Source: Harmothoe impar (Eukaryota; Annelida; Polychaeta; Phyllodocida; Polynoidae). Taken from it: DNA of 64,000 nucleotides. Shown here piece after piece: positions 45,295 to 56,056 of the stretch. The DNA is taken from positions 41,330,650 through 41,394,649 of the forward strand of contig OX381715.1 of NCBI GenBank assembly GCA_947462335.1. Reading direction: 5' to 3'. The position numbers and the translations under genes were made by a program. Each line of letters opens with the position of its first letter. The stretch's first letter is position 1. The notes under the pieces were generated by a model. It was not told the origin of the DNA. It was given only the letters and a program-made list of their open reading frames with translations, and ran no database searches.

Positions 45295-46252
45295 CTACTT
45301 TAATCTACTTAGATAAGCGCAAGGAGCCTGTTCCAGCAAGGACATTTCCTTGGAGGACTGGTGCAGGTATCTCTTAACCACTGAGGACCTCCAGTTGCCC
45401 TTCCGCATAATGGAGGCCACCGGGAGGCCTAGGTCCTGCAACATGGAGGTGCCCCCATGCCTGAAAGAATGGGTGGACACCCTGGACACAGGGAGGCCCA
45501 AAATCTTAGCGCAATACTTAAGTTTACTATCTCATACTCTTGAGGGAAAACCAAACCACCTAGTTTATGAGATAAGAGTGGGTCATCACCCCTGGAGCCC
45601 TCGAGCAGCTTGGCAATCAAAGGGGCCACACACCAGGGGGAACCTGGTATATCCTGGAGGAAAACTGAAAATTGGTGCCTACCAAATTGGTCTGTCTTAG
45701 AGGACCTGATTCTTATCTCCGAGTACCCTTGACCAATGGTCACATCTCGTACGGTAATATTGTGCCGCGAATGAATGGTATGGGACACTCTCAGCAAGGC
45801 CCTCTAACACAGCAAGGCTGTCAACCAGAAAAGAAAATCATCATGGTTATTCAAGTCAAGGAGGTAATAAATATCAAGCATTTCCTCGGGAGATAGGGGA
45901 TATCTTCCCAATTTACCTCTCAGATCGACAGATCTCTCAATACCATTAAGGGTTTGTTTAAGATCAAAATTATCACTATGATCTACTAGCCCTAACATCT
46001 TCTGGTTAAACCACAACCCAGAAATATAATTCCTCACCGAGACAGGCGACAAGTCCTGCGACAAGTAAGTCGCATACAAGCATGCTTGTTTGGCGGAACA
46101 AGGAAATTGCGACAATTTAAATTTTTTACAAAATTGTTTGTACCTATTTGCTTGAGATTTTCTTGCAAGTCTGGTGGATGGGGCCACACCCCCCCTGGCT
46201 AAGTTCTCCTGAGCTGCTTTGAGCGCTTCCAGAGCACTCACTGTAAAGAGAG
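45295..46252 (-). pseudogene. Tyrosine recombinase of the second DIRS/Ngaro-type element, decayed
   Basis: Three frame pieces. 46241-45804 covers the N-terminal SAM-like domain ('ANRYKQFCKKFKL', 'NYISGLWFNQKML'), ending 'FWLTALLC' at TAG. The same frame continues at once with 'RALLRVSHTI', where the first catalytic Arg should be, and 'RIRSSKTDQFGR' with its Lys, to about 45520. A frameshift there moves to the third piece (45501-45295) with 'STHSFRHGGTSM' (the H-X-X-R box) and 'VVKRYLHQS' (the nucleophilic Tyr). Thus there is one nonsense and one length change, with the signature residues still readable. No ATG is seen at the start; it begins next to the RNase H stop, with the Gypsy element between. 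Confidence 0.82.
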
Positions 46253-46773
46253 TGTAGGGGTTTCATATGCGTACAACACGAACACAGGTTCCAAATTCGG
46301 TTTGAATGCAACAGGTCTTTATTCGATCACAGCCTCAAAAGTACACGAAGGTTTTCCACTCGGTTCACTTGGTCTTTCAACCATTCGAAGACACACAGGA
46401 TTCTATCGATAGTTCGAAGCATTAGCGATACCGGACAGTTAAGCTCTGTGCCAGCATGGCTGGTGCAGAGTCCATAACGTGGGAGGGGTGTAGGTGCCCC
46501 TGTCAAAGCGAAGGTACGAAAGGTGCGGGTCAGAGCTCGTCCTAGGACTAACTGGTGAGGTAGCCAACCTCGGCCTCTTATATACCCTGAGCGCGGACCA
46601 AGCAGTGTCGACGTGGCACTCCTCCGTAGCGCCGTCTGGAGTGCCCTGCCCGGCTCCGCTACCGGATAACCGAAAGGACATGGCTCAGGTGTTACCACCT
46701 AGTGTCCGTTGGAGGCACTTACCGCTCTGACTCCACGGACCTTATATGTACACGTATTATTCGTGCCCCTACA
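46253..46773 (-). repeat. 3' LTR of the Gypsy element
   Basis: 521 bp, with TGTAGGGG...CCCCTACA 8-bp inverted ends. On the - strand it has a TATA box (TATATAA, about 46578-46584) and AATAAA (46318-46323), so U3, R and U5 are in the expected order. The 123- and 80-residue frames in it are also in the 5' LTR and are not taken as genes. Confidence 0.96.
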
Positions 46774-46790
46774 TCACCCCCACCAGATTA
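46774..46790 (-). other. Polypurine tract of the Gypsy element
   Basis: Directly before the 3' LTR the - strand reads ggtgggggtga, the expected position and composition for the primer of plus-strand DNA synthesis. It is short and interrupted by T. Confidence 0.65.
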
Positions 46791-47726
46791 TAACCAGGGT
46801 CGAAATACATCTGATATAATATAATATACTCGAATATGGGAGAATAATATCAGTGTACATGATGACAATACCGGGGTACATTTGAAGGTACGATATACGT
46901 TTTTTACACATACATGTAGAAAGTACAATTATAGATTTTTAGATTTTACCTGTTACACCAAACAACACTTACATCTCTATGTACAAAACAGGGATCTTAT
47001 AGATCCAACACTATAACGACAAGATAGATACGTGAGTATCCATCTTTAATAAAGATATGAATATATACGAATATATGTTCTATACTACTTCTAACTATAG
47101 TGATCACAGTTCTGTATGGTTTTCGTTGAGATACAATAATGGTTACTACATTAATCATTTTAAGGTAAGTTGAGATTGCACAATATGTGACTTTTTTAGG
47201 ACGGAATGACACAGAAGTAATGGCTCGAAAATATTTATGTGGGCGAACCGTCCCAGGAGAGGTAATTACGTGAACTATTGGAATTATGTAAAAATACTTG
47301 GAACCAACATAGTTGTGACATTAACTCTTATAACCAAGGAATGTAGTAATATTAGCCTCCATATGAGGCAACCGATATATGCCATTATATCTTAACAATA
47401 GATATACTCTCGAAATCCGAATACCAGTTGTTATGTCCAAAAAGAAAAATTTTTGGAGATAAAAGTAGGCACCGAACATTATGTACAGTTTTGGTTCGAA
47501 TCATAGTATGTAGTATAAGTTATACTACTTAAAGTATGAACACCCTTTTTTTTTTTTTTTTTTTTTTTAGACAACAAAGACATTTCTTGACAATTATGCA
47601 TTTTCCACCTGGCTTATGTTTACCTTCGAATCATGACCTTAATCATGGATGTTTTATAATATCATCGAAGCATCATATGCACAAGTCCTCAATCACACAA
47701 TCGAACAGCCGAACACCCAAGTTAGC
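46791..47726 (-). other. Untranslated stretch between ORF3 and the 3' LTR
   Basis: About 935 AT-rich bases with no coding frame of note. A 26-28-base A run (T on the + strand) lies at about 47544-47570, 160 bp after the ORF3 stop. This may be a microsatellite or an old retrotransposed poly(A). Confidence 0.6.
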
Positions 47727-50700
47727 TTATAAGTCCTTCAATACGCTCTGGAGTTCTTCGAGTGACCCACTCCATTGGGTGAGTCCTATCCCGAATACCC
47801 GAATGAACTTAACGTTCAGCGCCTTCATCGTTTTGGCCTGATCGTCCAGAGTATCCTCTGCAGCTTTCTGCAGACAACGAGCTGTTGAGAGTTCTTTCTT
47901 CGATTGTGCCAGCTGCTTGGTGAGTTCGATCACCTTATCTGGCTCCGATTGTTCGTCAATCCGTTGCTGTTCGAAGATCTTCCTCAGCCTCTCGACCTCC
48001 TTGCCCTGCATGGTGATGGCATAGTCGGCTGATGCTCTCGCCACACCGGCTGCATATCGTTGCATGCCAGCCAGGTGTTCCTGCAACCATCGTTCGTACA
48101 GCTCCTTATGCACCACCGCATCCGGAGCCTTTGGAGGCTCGAAGTAGTCCTTTGGAATCTGTATCCTCGGCCGAATGTTTTCACCACTGATCATCAGATC
48201 ATACCACTGGTTTGGATCCACTGCTGGTTCCTCACGAACACTGGGCTTATAGGGCACAGTGGCAGTAGTAGTAGTGGTGGTGAGTAGGGTGGCTGCAACA
48301 GTTGCTGCCTTCCCTCCTCCAGCAGTTGTCGTTGGTGTGGTGGTGACTGGGTTCGAAGTGGTCACTGGAACCGGGTCCACCACAGGCTCAGTTTTCATGG
48401 ATGTCGAATCCGCACTAGTAGCAGGGGTTTTACGCCCCACTGACTTTGTAGAACTGTCAGCCTTTGGTTTCACCTTGTCTTCTGCCCGAGGAGTGAGGTT
48501 GGTGGTCGTCACCACCAAGTCCTTTTTCCCAGGCAGCACAAAGTGATCCGAATCCGCCATCTCCACGTCCCGTGAGTCCGGTTGGCGGATGGCATCCATT
48601 ACAGAGATGCCCGTAGGGAGATTTTTGTACGGATCCTTCTCAGTCTGTACCTCCGGACCAGGGAAGTCCATTGAAGGGTACTCAGCCTTACTGGCCTGGT
48701 TACCAGGGGTCAGAGGACGAAGGGTTTGCAGCTGGGAACGACCCTTGGGGGCTGAGAAGTCCGGACCATAGTTAGGACGCAAGTCCTTCAGTGGGGACCG
48801 GTGCTCAATCGTTGTCGCGCGCCCTCGTGCTGCAGTTGGAGCTCTTGGAGCCGGAACCTCGGATTTGACCTTTTTGCAGTCAGGTTCGGAAGTGGCTGGA
48901 CTCCTGTTCTCACTTCGTTTCCCTGGAAGGGGGTTGGCCGCTCTCCAGTCGTACAATTCCTTGTACAAGGTGTCGTTCAGGTCCAGCCGACCACGTCGAT
49001 CATTACGCTGGAAGACAGCTGACTGTTTCGAATTCCGGGTTAATTGGACCTTTCCGAATTGGAAGGTCTCAATCGTAATGGTTTCGAACTTTACTTTGTC
49101 CAGGCCTGCCACCAGTGATGCATGGAGATCTCCAACGTTCTTTCTGGCCAACATCATGGCTTGGCCATGACATTGTATCAGGTGCTCGATCATTCGGCCT
49201 CTTCGAGGGGTCCACATACCCGAACACCTTTTGTTTGACTTGCCAACATCAGCGCAGACATACATCGCATGGTGGTGCATGTGCTTCTCCACGAGATGTC
49301 GCATGAATCGAAGACGAGTAGGCATGGGGCGGTTCTCATGTGCGAAGTAGACGCGGCAGGAATCGAATGGGCAATCCTCCCTTACCCCTTCCTTGTACCG
49401 GGCCATCGCCCATCGTATTTTGGGGCGGCCCTCATGGTTGTAGTAGGTCTCGGGGAACTGTTTTCGATCCAGCAGCCGACCGAACCAGTTTTCTGTCCAT
49501 GACCAGGAACTGGGTGAACCCATATTGGATCTAATCCATTCTTCGTCATCAGACAATCCTTCATGGTCCGGTTCTTTGGGACACGAATACATATCCCTCG
49601 ATCGCTTGCAGTGTTCCATGCACTCGGGCCTAAATTTCTTGAAGCCCCCACTGGCATTGCGCCAAATCATGTCCTCCACCCGAGAACTTGGGACGTCTGC
49701 CGAGGCACCTGCCCCTGCAGCTGGAGGGGGCGACGAAACCACTGGTGGCGTGTTCGATTGCCCTGACTCGGAGGACGTAGACGGAGATGCAGGTACCTTG
49801 ACCTGCACTGAAGTCTTAGTCGGAGTTGCTGGAGGGGTCGAATGCGTCCGGGTGGGTGCCCTAGGAGGCGTCGAAGGGGTAGAAGCCGTACTGGATACTA
49901 CGTCCACCAACCTCACGGTTGGGGACATATTAATCGCAGTAGTTTGGGGAGGCGAAGGATGAGGTACACATGGCTGTCGTGCCTCACTCTTCTTCGCCTT
50001 CCGTTTCTGGCTCTTTGGAAGTTCGAAGGGGACCTCCTCCAGATCCGAAGCGTCGGATACGGACCGTCCTTTTTGTTGTGGATTGGGGTTCTTACGGGAC
50101 TGGGCTCGAGTCATTGGCGTTCTGGGGGCAGTTTGCATAGCTTCCAGAGTTAGCCGTAACTGTTCATTGGCTGCCCTGAGTTCATCGGATTCTCTAACCA
50201 CCTGAGCATAACGAGCTTCTTGCTCAACTGATCCTGAGGTATCCGAATGGATCTCCCGCGGACCCAACTCCACGCTAGCTGAGTCTTCTTTGAATGGGAC
50301 TGGTAAAGGCCCCGGAGCTTTGGGAAGAGATTCGGATGGAGACTCAGTAGTCCCGGTGGTCGTAGTTGGTTCTTCGAATGACGTTGAAGCCGACTGGGAA
50401 GTTCTCGAAGAGCATTCGGACTGGACTGGGGCAGGTTCGGATACCTCGGACTTAGGCGGAGTATTGGGAGGAGTACTGCCGTTCTTGGAAAATTTCTTTT
50501 TCTTCCTCTTCGTACTGGTTGTGCTCCCATCACTTGAGGGCACTGCTTCCTCCATAGCCTTGGCTTGTTGGAGATGCCGAAAGTTCGTACCACATTCTAA
50601 CAGAATGTCACTGAAGACTCCATTCTTAAAAGCCCCTCGAATCGCCCCTCCGTAACTGTCTAACCAAGTGGGATCGTAACGATAGAAACCCTCCTCTCCC

Positions 50701-51209
50701 AGCCTGTCCAACATCCTCGACATCAATGTGGGATGTAGTTTCAGCGAGGAATCGAAGGGCGACTCGCACGACAGCACTTCTATAAGTTGTTGCTGGGCCA
50801 GCGATGTTCGCACAACGTCCTCCATTTCTTCGTCAGATACTGCATGGATAGGCAATTTCTGGCTTACCTCTTCCAACTCTGGCATCTCGTCCTCTTCCTC
50901 ATCACCTGCTGCGTTAAGCCGGGTTGACGTCGAATTGTCTATGTCTTTCGAAGCAACGCGTTTCGGGACATTGCGCCACGGCAACGGCCCTAGGTTGACT
51001 GTAGCCGGGGGTGGCATGGTCATGCTGTCCCGATCAGCCGTCGAATAGGAGCCGATCCCCGCTACACGAACGGTAACCGCACTCCCGGTGGATTCAGAGG
51101 CGGATTCATAATCCGACTCATGAGCGTTGTCGAATTGGCCATCGTCCATCCCGAACAGATCTATCTCGTCGGACTGGAGGCCCTCACCGGGGGTGTACTG
51201 CTCCTCCAT
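47727..51209 (-). CDS. ORF3 of the Gypsy element, 1160 residues, in the env position, function unknown
   Basis: Starts at ATG 51209 and is uninterrupted. The N terminus is acidic (EIDLFGMDDGQFDN). A short folded-looking part follows (FYRYDPTWLDSYGGAIRGAF, about 165-195). Lys-rich KRKKKKFSKNG (about 235) could be a nuclear localisation signal. Long Ser/Thr/Pro-rich stretches follow, with a heptad-like segment 'ESDELRAANEQLRLTLEAM' (about 335-360). Residues of about 610-680 hold Cys/His pairs resembling C2H2 fingers: CPFDSC with HLVEKHMHHH, then a second C...C with HLIQCHG. The C terminus is another likely coiled coil (about 1060-1130). No signal peptide, furin-like site or membrane segment is seen, so it is not a usual envelope protein. 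I do not recognise it. Confidence 0.8.
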   Translation of the reverse strand: MEEQYTPGEGLQSDEIDLFGMDDGQFDNAHESDYESASESTGSAVTVRVAGIGSYSTADRDSMTMPPPATVNLGPLPWRNVPKRVASKDIDNSTSTRLNAAGDEEEDEMPELEEVSQKLPIHAVSDEEMEDVVRTSLAQQQLIEVLSCESPFDSSLKLHPTLMSRMLDRLGEEGFYRYDPTWLDSYGGAIRGAFKNGVFSDILLECGTNFRHLQQAKAMEEAVPSSDGSTTSTKRKKKKFSKNGSTPPNTPPKSEVSEPAPVQSECSSRTSQSASTSFEEPTTTTGTTESPSESLPKAPGPLPVPFKEDSASVELGPREIHSDTSGSVEQEARYAQVVRESDELRAANEQLRLTLEAMQTAPRTPMTRAQSRKNPNPQQKGRSVSDASDLEEVPFELPKSQKRKAKKSEARQPCVPHPSPPQTTAINMSPTVRLVDVVSSTASTPSTPPRAPTRTHSTPPATPTKTSVQVKVPASPSTSSESGQSNTPPVVSSPPPAAGAGASADVPSSRVEDMIWRNASGGFKKFRPECMEHCKRSRDMYSCPKEPDHEGLSDDEEWIRSNMGSPSSWSWTENWFGRLLDRKQFPETYYNHEGRPKIRWAMARYKEGVREDCPFDSCRVYFAHENRPMPTRLRFMRHLVEKHMHHHAMYVCADVGKSNKRCSGMWTPRRGRMIEHLIQCHGQAMMLARKNVGDLHASLVAGLDKVKFETITIETFQFGKVQLTRNSKQSAVFQRNDRRGRLDLNDTLYKELYDWRAANPLPGKRSENRSPATSEPDCKKVKSEVPAPRAPTAARGRATTIEHRSPLKDLRPNYGPDFSAPKGRSQLQTLRPLTPGNQASKAEYPSMDFPGPEVQTEKDPYKNLPTGISVMDAIRQPDSRDVEMADSDHFVLPGKKDLVVTTTNLTPRAEDKVKPKADSSTKSVGRKTPATSADSTSMKTEPVVDPVPVTTSNPVTTTPTTTAGGGKAATVAATLLTTTTTTATVPYKPSVREEPAVDPNQWYDLMISGENIRPRIQIPKDYFEPPKAPDAVVHKELYERWLQEHLAGMQRYAAGVARASADYAITMQGKEVERLRKIFEQQRIDEQSEPDKVIELTKQLAQSKKELSTARCLQKAAEDTLDDQAKTMKALNVKFIRVFGIGLTQWSGSLEELQSVLKDL

Positions 51210-51809
51210 CGCAGTCGAATGTTTTCAACGAAAACGAAGTTTAATAATCGAAGATTTGCGGAGTACGAAGCTCCGCGTGTCCTAATGACACTATGAGCGG
51301 GAACTAACCAGGTTGGCGCGTCTTATGATGTGGTTTTGGAGACTTTTGGTCGACTACAAGTCCCTTCTTCCTCCTCCTTTGCCCCGCAGCGTCCGTGCGT
51401 CTTCTTGGCACTGATCCAATATGGCGACCGCCCTTCTTGTCTCGTGATGCCACGCCCGCCGCGGGAGCGAAGGTCAACCAATCAGCGTTCACGCTTCACC
51501 GGATAGCCCTTTTCCGACGGATAACCCGGCGGGAGACGCTCGCGTTTCCCGCCACTAATCGAACGGGTAGCTCACCGGAGTGTAATCCTTATTGAGTCAG
51601 TTCCACAGTACCAGGGATACCGCTAATCATGAATTCTTCAGGAGTGTAGGCAAATGTCATTACGGGTAACATAAGAATACCCGCCGGATAGTTCCGTCTG
51701 CCACCCTCGGGGACGTTCATGATCAACTCTCATCCTAGCTCTGCTCACTCGACAGCAATTAGGTCTGTACTACCATCATGGCATCGAAACTTCTTGTTGT
51801 GTATACAAA
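51210..51809 (-). other. 600-bp spacer between pol and ORF3
   Basis: No long frame. It contains a GC-rich part (about 51380-51560) with 'ggcgggagacgctcgcgttt'. No obvious splice acceptor stands just before the ORF3 ATG. It might carry an internal promoter or a subgenomic splice site; nothing in the sequence settles this. Confidence 0.5.
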
Positions 51810-54800
51810 TTAGGTCACAGCAGTCTCCGGATTATGCCGTGGACTGCGTCTTAACCCCACCTTAGGTTCTTTAGACCTGGTCGTCCGGGAAGATTCGACA
51901 GGATGTCCAGTAGTCAATTGGACAGCCCTCCTCCCCTTCAGACCTTCATTTGCCGAGACTTTTTTTCCGCACTTTTTATCCTTCTTGCTAGAAGTTCGAA
52001 TTGGTAAATTTTTTTTAGGCCTACCCCGGCCCCGCTTTAATTTACCAATACCAGGAGGCATAGGTTTTTTCTCATCTGAGGGTATCACTAGTTTCCTAGG
52101 TCTACCAGGACCACGTCGTTCCGGGGTGGTCGCTCTCCACTCAGTGTTATCTGACTTCGAATGCTCCCCTGGTTTCGAATGCGCTGAAGCATCACCCTGC
52201 CACCGGCGTAGGCGAGCTACATTGGATTTATACAGGCGTCCCAGCAAGGATTTGATCACCACCGTGGATTCTGAAACAATCCGAACCACAGTAAAGGGAC
52301 CATCCCAGTTGGGTGACAACTTTAGCTGCTGTAGGGGGTCGTGTAGCCTAACTACTTCATCCCCCACTCGAAAGGACCTAAGTTTCAAACCTACGTCATA
52401 GCCCACTTTTTGCCATGAAGCAGATTTGCTTAGTTCACATCGAACCATCTCGTATGCGGACTTGAATTGATCCCTCAATGCCTCCACGAACAGCACCTGA
52501 CAGGGTGTTTCAGCGTTTATCCCAGCTACGCCAAACACCAAGTCAGCAGGCATAATCAAATCCTCTCCGAATACCAACAAATTGGGGGAACAACCGGTGG
52601 AAGCATGCACCGTACTATCATAAGCATGTACCACAAACTCGCATTGCTCGTCCCAATCATCCATCTGACTGTTGACCAGAGGCTTCAGGACTTGTATCAA
52701 GGTTCGGTTGAACCTTTCTACTTGACCATCAGACTGAGGCCGGTACGGATTCGTTCTGGTTTTGCATATAGCAAGGTTATGGCACATTGCTGCCCATAAC
52801 TCAGATTCGAATTCTCTGCCTTGATCACTATGCAACATCAAGGGCACGCCTAGATGAAGCACCCAACCCTTTACAAATGCACGAGCACATGTATGAGCCT
52901 TGTGATCTTTCAGAGGAAACACTCTAGTATACTTCGAATAGTAGTCGGAGATCACCATCATGCACGTGTTTCCATCAGGAGTGGTTTTTAGGCCACTAAT
53001 GATATCAACCGCTATGCGTGCAAATCGAACTCCCCAAAGCTCTTGAGTTAGTGGCAACTTCCCCAGGCCTTCACCTGGTTTGCTCAGACAACAATCTGGA
53101 CAAGTAGAGATCCACCTAAGCAGATCTTTACTCATGCCAGGCCAGTAATACCTTCTGGAGAGTCGCGCAAGGGAGCGCTTCTTTCCAAAATGTCCACTGG
53201 TCTGATGTCCATGTACGAAATACATGATATCCCTTCGCATAGCTGTGGGTATCACGATTTGTCGAATTTTGGCCTTGTACGGTGTTATCTTCCACCTACA
53301 TAAGATACCGTCAACAACAGTTAGCTCAGACCATTGAGCAAGTAGCTGTCTCATTTCCCGGTTCTCAATCGAAATGGTTGGTCTTTGTGGTTGGGCACCA
53401 CTGGAGACCTGTTCTATTAGTCTCGAAATGACAGCATCACCCTTCTGGAATTGCCTGATGGTTTCGGTGGACCATTCCATTGCTTTAGAATGTCCTACAT
53501 CATACGGCATTCGAACTCCAGCTATTACAGCATTATGGGCTCCACAATCATCGCAATCCATTCTAGAACATTTCCGTATGGGTCTTCTCGAAAGGGCGTC
53601 AGCATTGATATGCTTGCTCCCTGCTCTGTGTTGGATTTGGCTATTTTCCAACCCGAACTCGGACAAGTGGGTCAGCCATCGACTGATCATTCCTTCTGCT
53701 TCCTTAAAGTTTAACAGCCACCTTAAGGACGAGTGATCTGTCCGTAAAGTAAAGTCACCTCCCCAAAGGAAGTGCTTAAACTTCTTCGTATACACCACTA
53801 CCGCCAACAATTCGCGCTTAGTGGTACAGTAATTCCTCTGGGCCTTATTGAGGGTATTACTAGCGAAAGCCAGTGGCACTTCTATCCCCTCTTGCATCTG
53901 GGATAGAGCAGCACCTATACTGTCATTACTGGCGTCTGTGTCCAGTATGAAATGTCCATCAGCTGTTGGATATTTCAAAACTGGGGTGGTTCGAAATAGG
54001 TTCTTCACGGCTTCGAATGCTAGATCTTGTTCCGGACCCCATGGGAAAGGCTCCTTCCTTCTACCCGGAGTCCAGTGAGCTAGAGCCTGCATAGGCTGAG
54101 CTATTCTGGCATACCCCGGTCGGAAGTCTCTGTAGTAACTACAGAAGCCCAGAAAGGACCGTATGTCTTTAGGTCCCTCTGGCTTTTCCCATTCCGATAC
54201 AACATCTAGTTTCTCAGGATCCGCCTTAACCCCCTCAGTGGATATTATCCGACCGAGATAGTTAATAGAAGTCCTAAACAGGTGACACTTCTTTGGTTTC
54301 AATTTCAAACCATGGGTTATCAACCTCTCGAAAATTTTGACTAAAGTAGCCAGGCACGATTCGAAGGTCTTCCCGAAGACAATTACGTCGTCCAGGTACA
54401 CCAAGCACTCCTTCCATAACAGATCGCTCAACAGAGATTCCATCATGGCTTCGAATGTTGCAGGGGCGTTACACAATCCGAACGGCATCACATTGTACTG
54501 GAAAAGACCGACATGGCTCGAAAACGCTGTTTTTTCCTGATCCTCTTCCTTCATTCCAACTTGCCAGTATCCGGATTGCAAATCCAGCGTACAGAACCAT
54601 TGGTTTCCGCCCAGGGAATCAATAGTCTCGTCTATACGGGGGAGAGGATAGGAGTTTTTCTTAGTACAGCCATTCAATTTTCGATAATCTATGCAGAAGC
54701 GAATTGTGCCGTCTTTCTTAGTCACCATCTGAACAGGACTGGACCAGGGGCTAGTGCTGGGAACAATCACCCCTAATCTCAGCTGATCAGCAATTTCCTT

Positions 54801-55916
54801 CTCGGCCATCAATTTCTTCTTCAAAGGTAGGCGTCTATAAGGGATTTTGAAAGGTTCAGCGTCCTCTGTAGTGATGGAATGTAGCACCTTGTCAGTTCGC
54901 CCCAAACCAGTGGGCTCCCCGAAGGCTGCATCATATTCCACCAATACCCGTCTCAACTGATCTTTCTGGTCCCCCGTCACCAAGCTCGAATCGTCCACCA
55001 ACTTTTGGAGTTCCGGACGTAAATCGGACATCCCTTCAAGGTTCGGTTTGGTATCTTCTGAGAGTATACTGGTGCTTGCCTGTGCAACGATCACCTGCCC
55101 CACGGGAGTACCTTTCATCAGATAACGGACTTCACCACCAGGATTCGAAATAGGAATTAAATTCCTACTGCCACTGCCTACGAAAGTATCTGCACTCTCG
55201 AGTCCAATTGATGCAAGTCTCACCACATCGGGTTCAACCACCGCCATCTGGTCTCGGAAGATACTGTCACTCGAAAACAGCACATCACATGTCTGTCCTG
55301 GGGGTATCTTAACCGTCTGTACCACCGAGGCTACAGAAGATACCTTTCTCAACACGCATTGTACGGCCACCTTGTATGGATGTTCTATCTTTAACATCCC
55401 CCCACAAGGTTCCAACATTGCACCGTACAACGCAGCGAAATCTAATCCAATGATGCCATCATCACTCAGATCAGCAATAGTAGGGGACAGAAGGTAATCC
55501 TGCCCACCTATATTGATTTCGAAAAATGCTTTACCAAACGTCTGCATGCAGCTACCGTCGGCCGAATGAGCTGTTACCCTCGTTGTGAAGTTATCTGGCT
55601 CATCGGCTACAAGGTCATAGAACCTCTTCGAGATCATGGAGTGACTAGCTCCAGTATCCACTAGAAATTCTGCAGACCTTCCCCTCACTGCTACAGTCAA
55701 ATACCACCTCTTCCCATCCAATGGTGATGGGTTAACGGTGAAACGTTCGAAATCCTTAGTGACACCAAGATCTACTCCCCGTCGTTTCAAGTGCTTCAAA
55801 CAGGGGTGATCCGGGGACAATCGGGCACTGCTGACTACTTCCAGCTCCTGCATCCAATTCGCCGCTTCCCCAGTACTTCCTCCTCGGACGTCTACTTTTC
55901 TGGGTTCATTGGACAT
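51810..55916 (-). CDS. Gypsy Pol polyprotein: protease, RT, RNase H, integrase
   Basis: 1368 residues from ATG 55916, but the frame is open further back across the gag stop, so it is probably made as a fusion. Visible in order: protease FLVDTGASHSMI (about 84-95); RT with FCTLDLQSGYWQV, MPFGLCNAPATF and YLDD (about 507); RNase H with FILDTDASND (about 658); integrase with a HHCC zinc site (GHQTSGHFG ... CPDCC, about 901-938) and the DDE residues in AVDIISG, HSDQGREFE and DGQVERFN (about 967, 1030, 1064). The basic tail has two AT-hook-like motifs, GPGRPRK and RGRGRPKK (about 1268 and 1297). No chromodomain is seen. All catalytic residues are present and the frame is unbroken. Confidence 0.96.
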   Translation of the reverse strand: MSNEPRKVDVRGGSTGEAANWMQELEVVSSARLSPDHPCLKHLKRRGVDLGVTKDFERFTVNPSPLDGKRWYLTVAVRGRSAEFLVDTGASHSMISKRFYDLVADEPDNFTTRVTAHSADGSCMQTFGKAFFEINIGGQDYLLSPTIADLSDDGIIGLDFAALYGAMLEPCGGMLKIEHPYKVAVQCVLRKVSSVASVVQTVKIPPGQTCDVLFSSDSIFRDQMAVVEPDVVRLASIGLESADTFVGSGSRNLIPISNPGGEVRYLMKGTPVGQVIVAQASTSILSEDTKPNLEGMSDLRPELQKLVDDSSLVTGDQKDQLRRVLVEYDAAFGEPTGLGRTDKVLHSITTEDAEPFKIPYRRLPLKKKLMAEKEIADQLRLGVIVPSTSPWSSPVQMVTKKDGTIRFCIDYRKLNGCTKKNSYPLPRIDETIDSLGGNQWFCTLDLQSGYWQVGMKEEDQEKTAFSSHVGLFQYNVMPFGLCNAPATFEAMMESLLSDLLWKECLVYLDDVIVFGKTFESCLATLVKIFERLITHGLKLKPKKCHLFRTSINYLGRIISTEGVKADPEKLDVVSEWEKPEGPKDIRSFLGFCSYYRDFRPGYARIAQPMQALAHWTPGRRKEPFPWGPEQDLAFEAVKNLFRTTPVLKYPTADGHFILDTDASNDSIGAALSQMQEGIEVPLAFASNTLNKAQRNYCTTKRELLAVVVYTKKFKHFLWGGDFTLRTDHSSLRWLLNFKEAEGMISRWLTHLSEFGLENSQIQHRAGSKHINADALSRRPIRKCSRMDCDDCGAHNAVIAGVRMPYDVGHSKAMEWSTETIRQFQKGDAVISRLIEQVSSGAQPQRPTISIENREMRQLLAQWSELTVVDGILCRWKITPYKAKIRQIVIPTAMRRDIMYFVHGHQTSGHFGKKRSLARLSRRYYWPGMSKDLLRWISTCPDCCLSKPGEGLGKLPLTQELWGVRFARIAVDIISGLKTTPDGNTCMMVISDYYSKYTRVFPLKDHKAHTCARAFVKGWVLHLGVPLMLHSDQGREFESELWAAMCHNLAICKTRTNPYRPQSDGQVERFNRTLIQVLKPLVNSQMDDWDEQCEFVVHAYDSTVHASTGCSPNLLVFGEDLIMPADLVFGVAGINAETPCQVLFVEALRDQFKSAYEMVRCELSKSASWQKVGYDVGLKLRSFRVGDEVVRLHDPLQQLKLSPNWDGPFTVVRIVSESTVVIKSLLGRLYKSNVARLRRWQGDASAHSKPGEHSKSDNTEWRATTPERRGPGRPRKLVIPSDEKKPMPPGIGKLKRGRGRPKKNLPIRTSSKKDKKCGKKVSANEGLKGRRAVQLTTGHPVESSRTTRSKEPKVGLRRSPRHNPETAVT

Positions 55917-56056
55917 ACTTAGAAGGGACTGATCAGGCCCCTCCTCTAAGTTTCCAATCTCTACTGCACCTCGGACTTCATCGCTTGCACCGCTGGCGAT
56001 ATGTTGGCTTTCCTTCTCCTTAGGGGTTACTACCTTGCCATCCAGAGCAACCCCGT

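Noticed and set aside
46327..46698. 123-residue ORF conserved in both LTRs
   Set aside because: Both copies are identical only because the LTRs are; it overlaps the TATA box and U3/R and resembles nothing known.
49525..49962. 145-residue + strand ORF within the Gypsy ORF3
   Set aside because: Antisense shadow of the long - strand frame, with Gly/Val-rich composition mirroring its Pro/Ser/Thr-rich part.
47727..51209. Envelope gene of an errantivirus-like element
   Set aside because: Right position, but no signal peptide, membrane anchor, cleavage site or cysteine-rich ectodomain.
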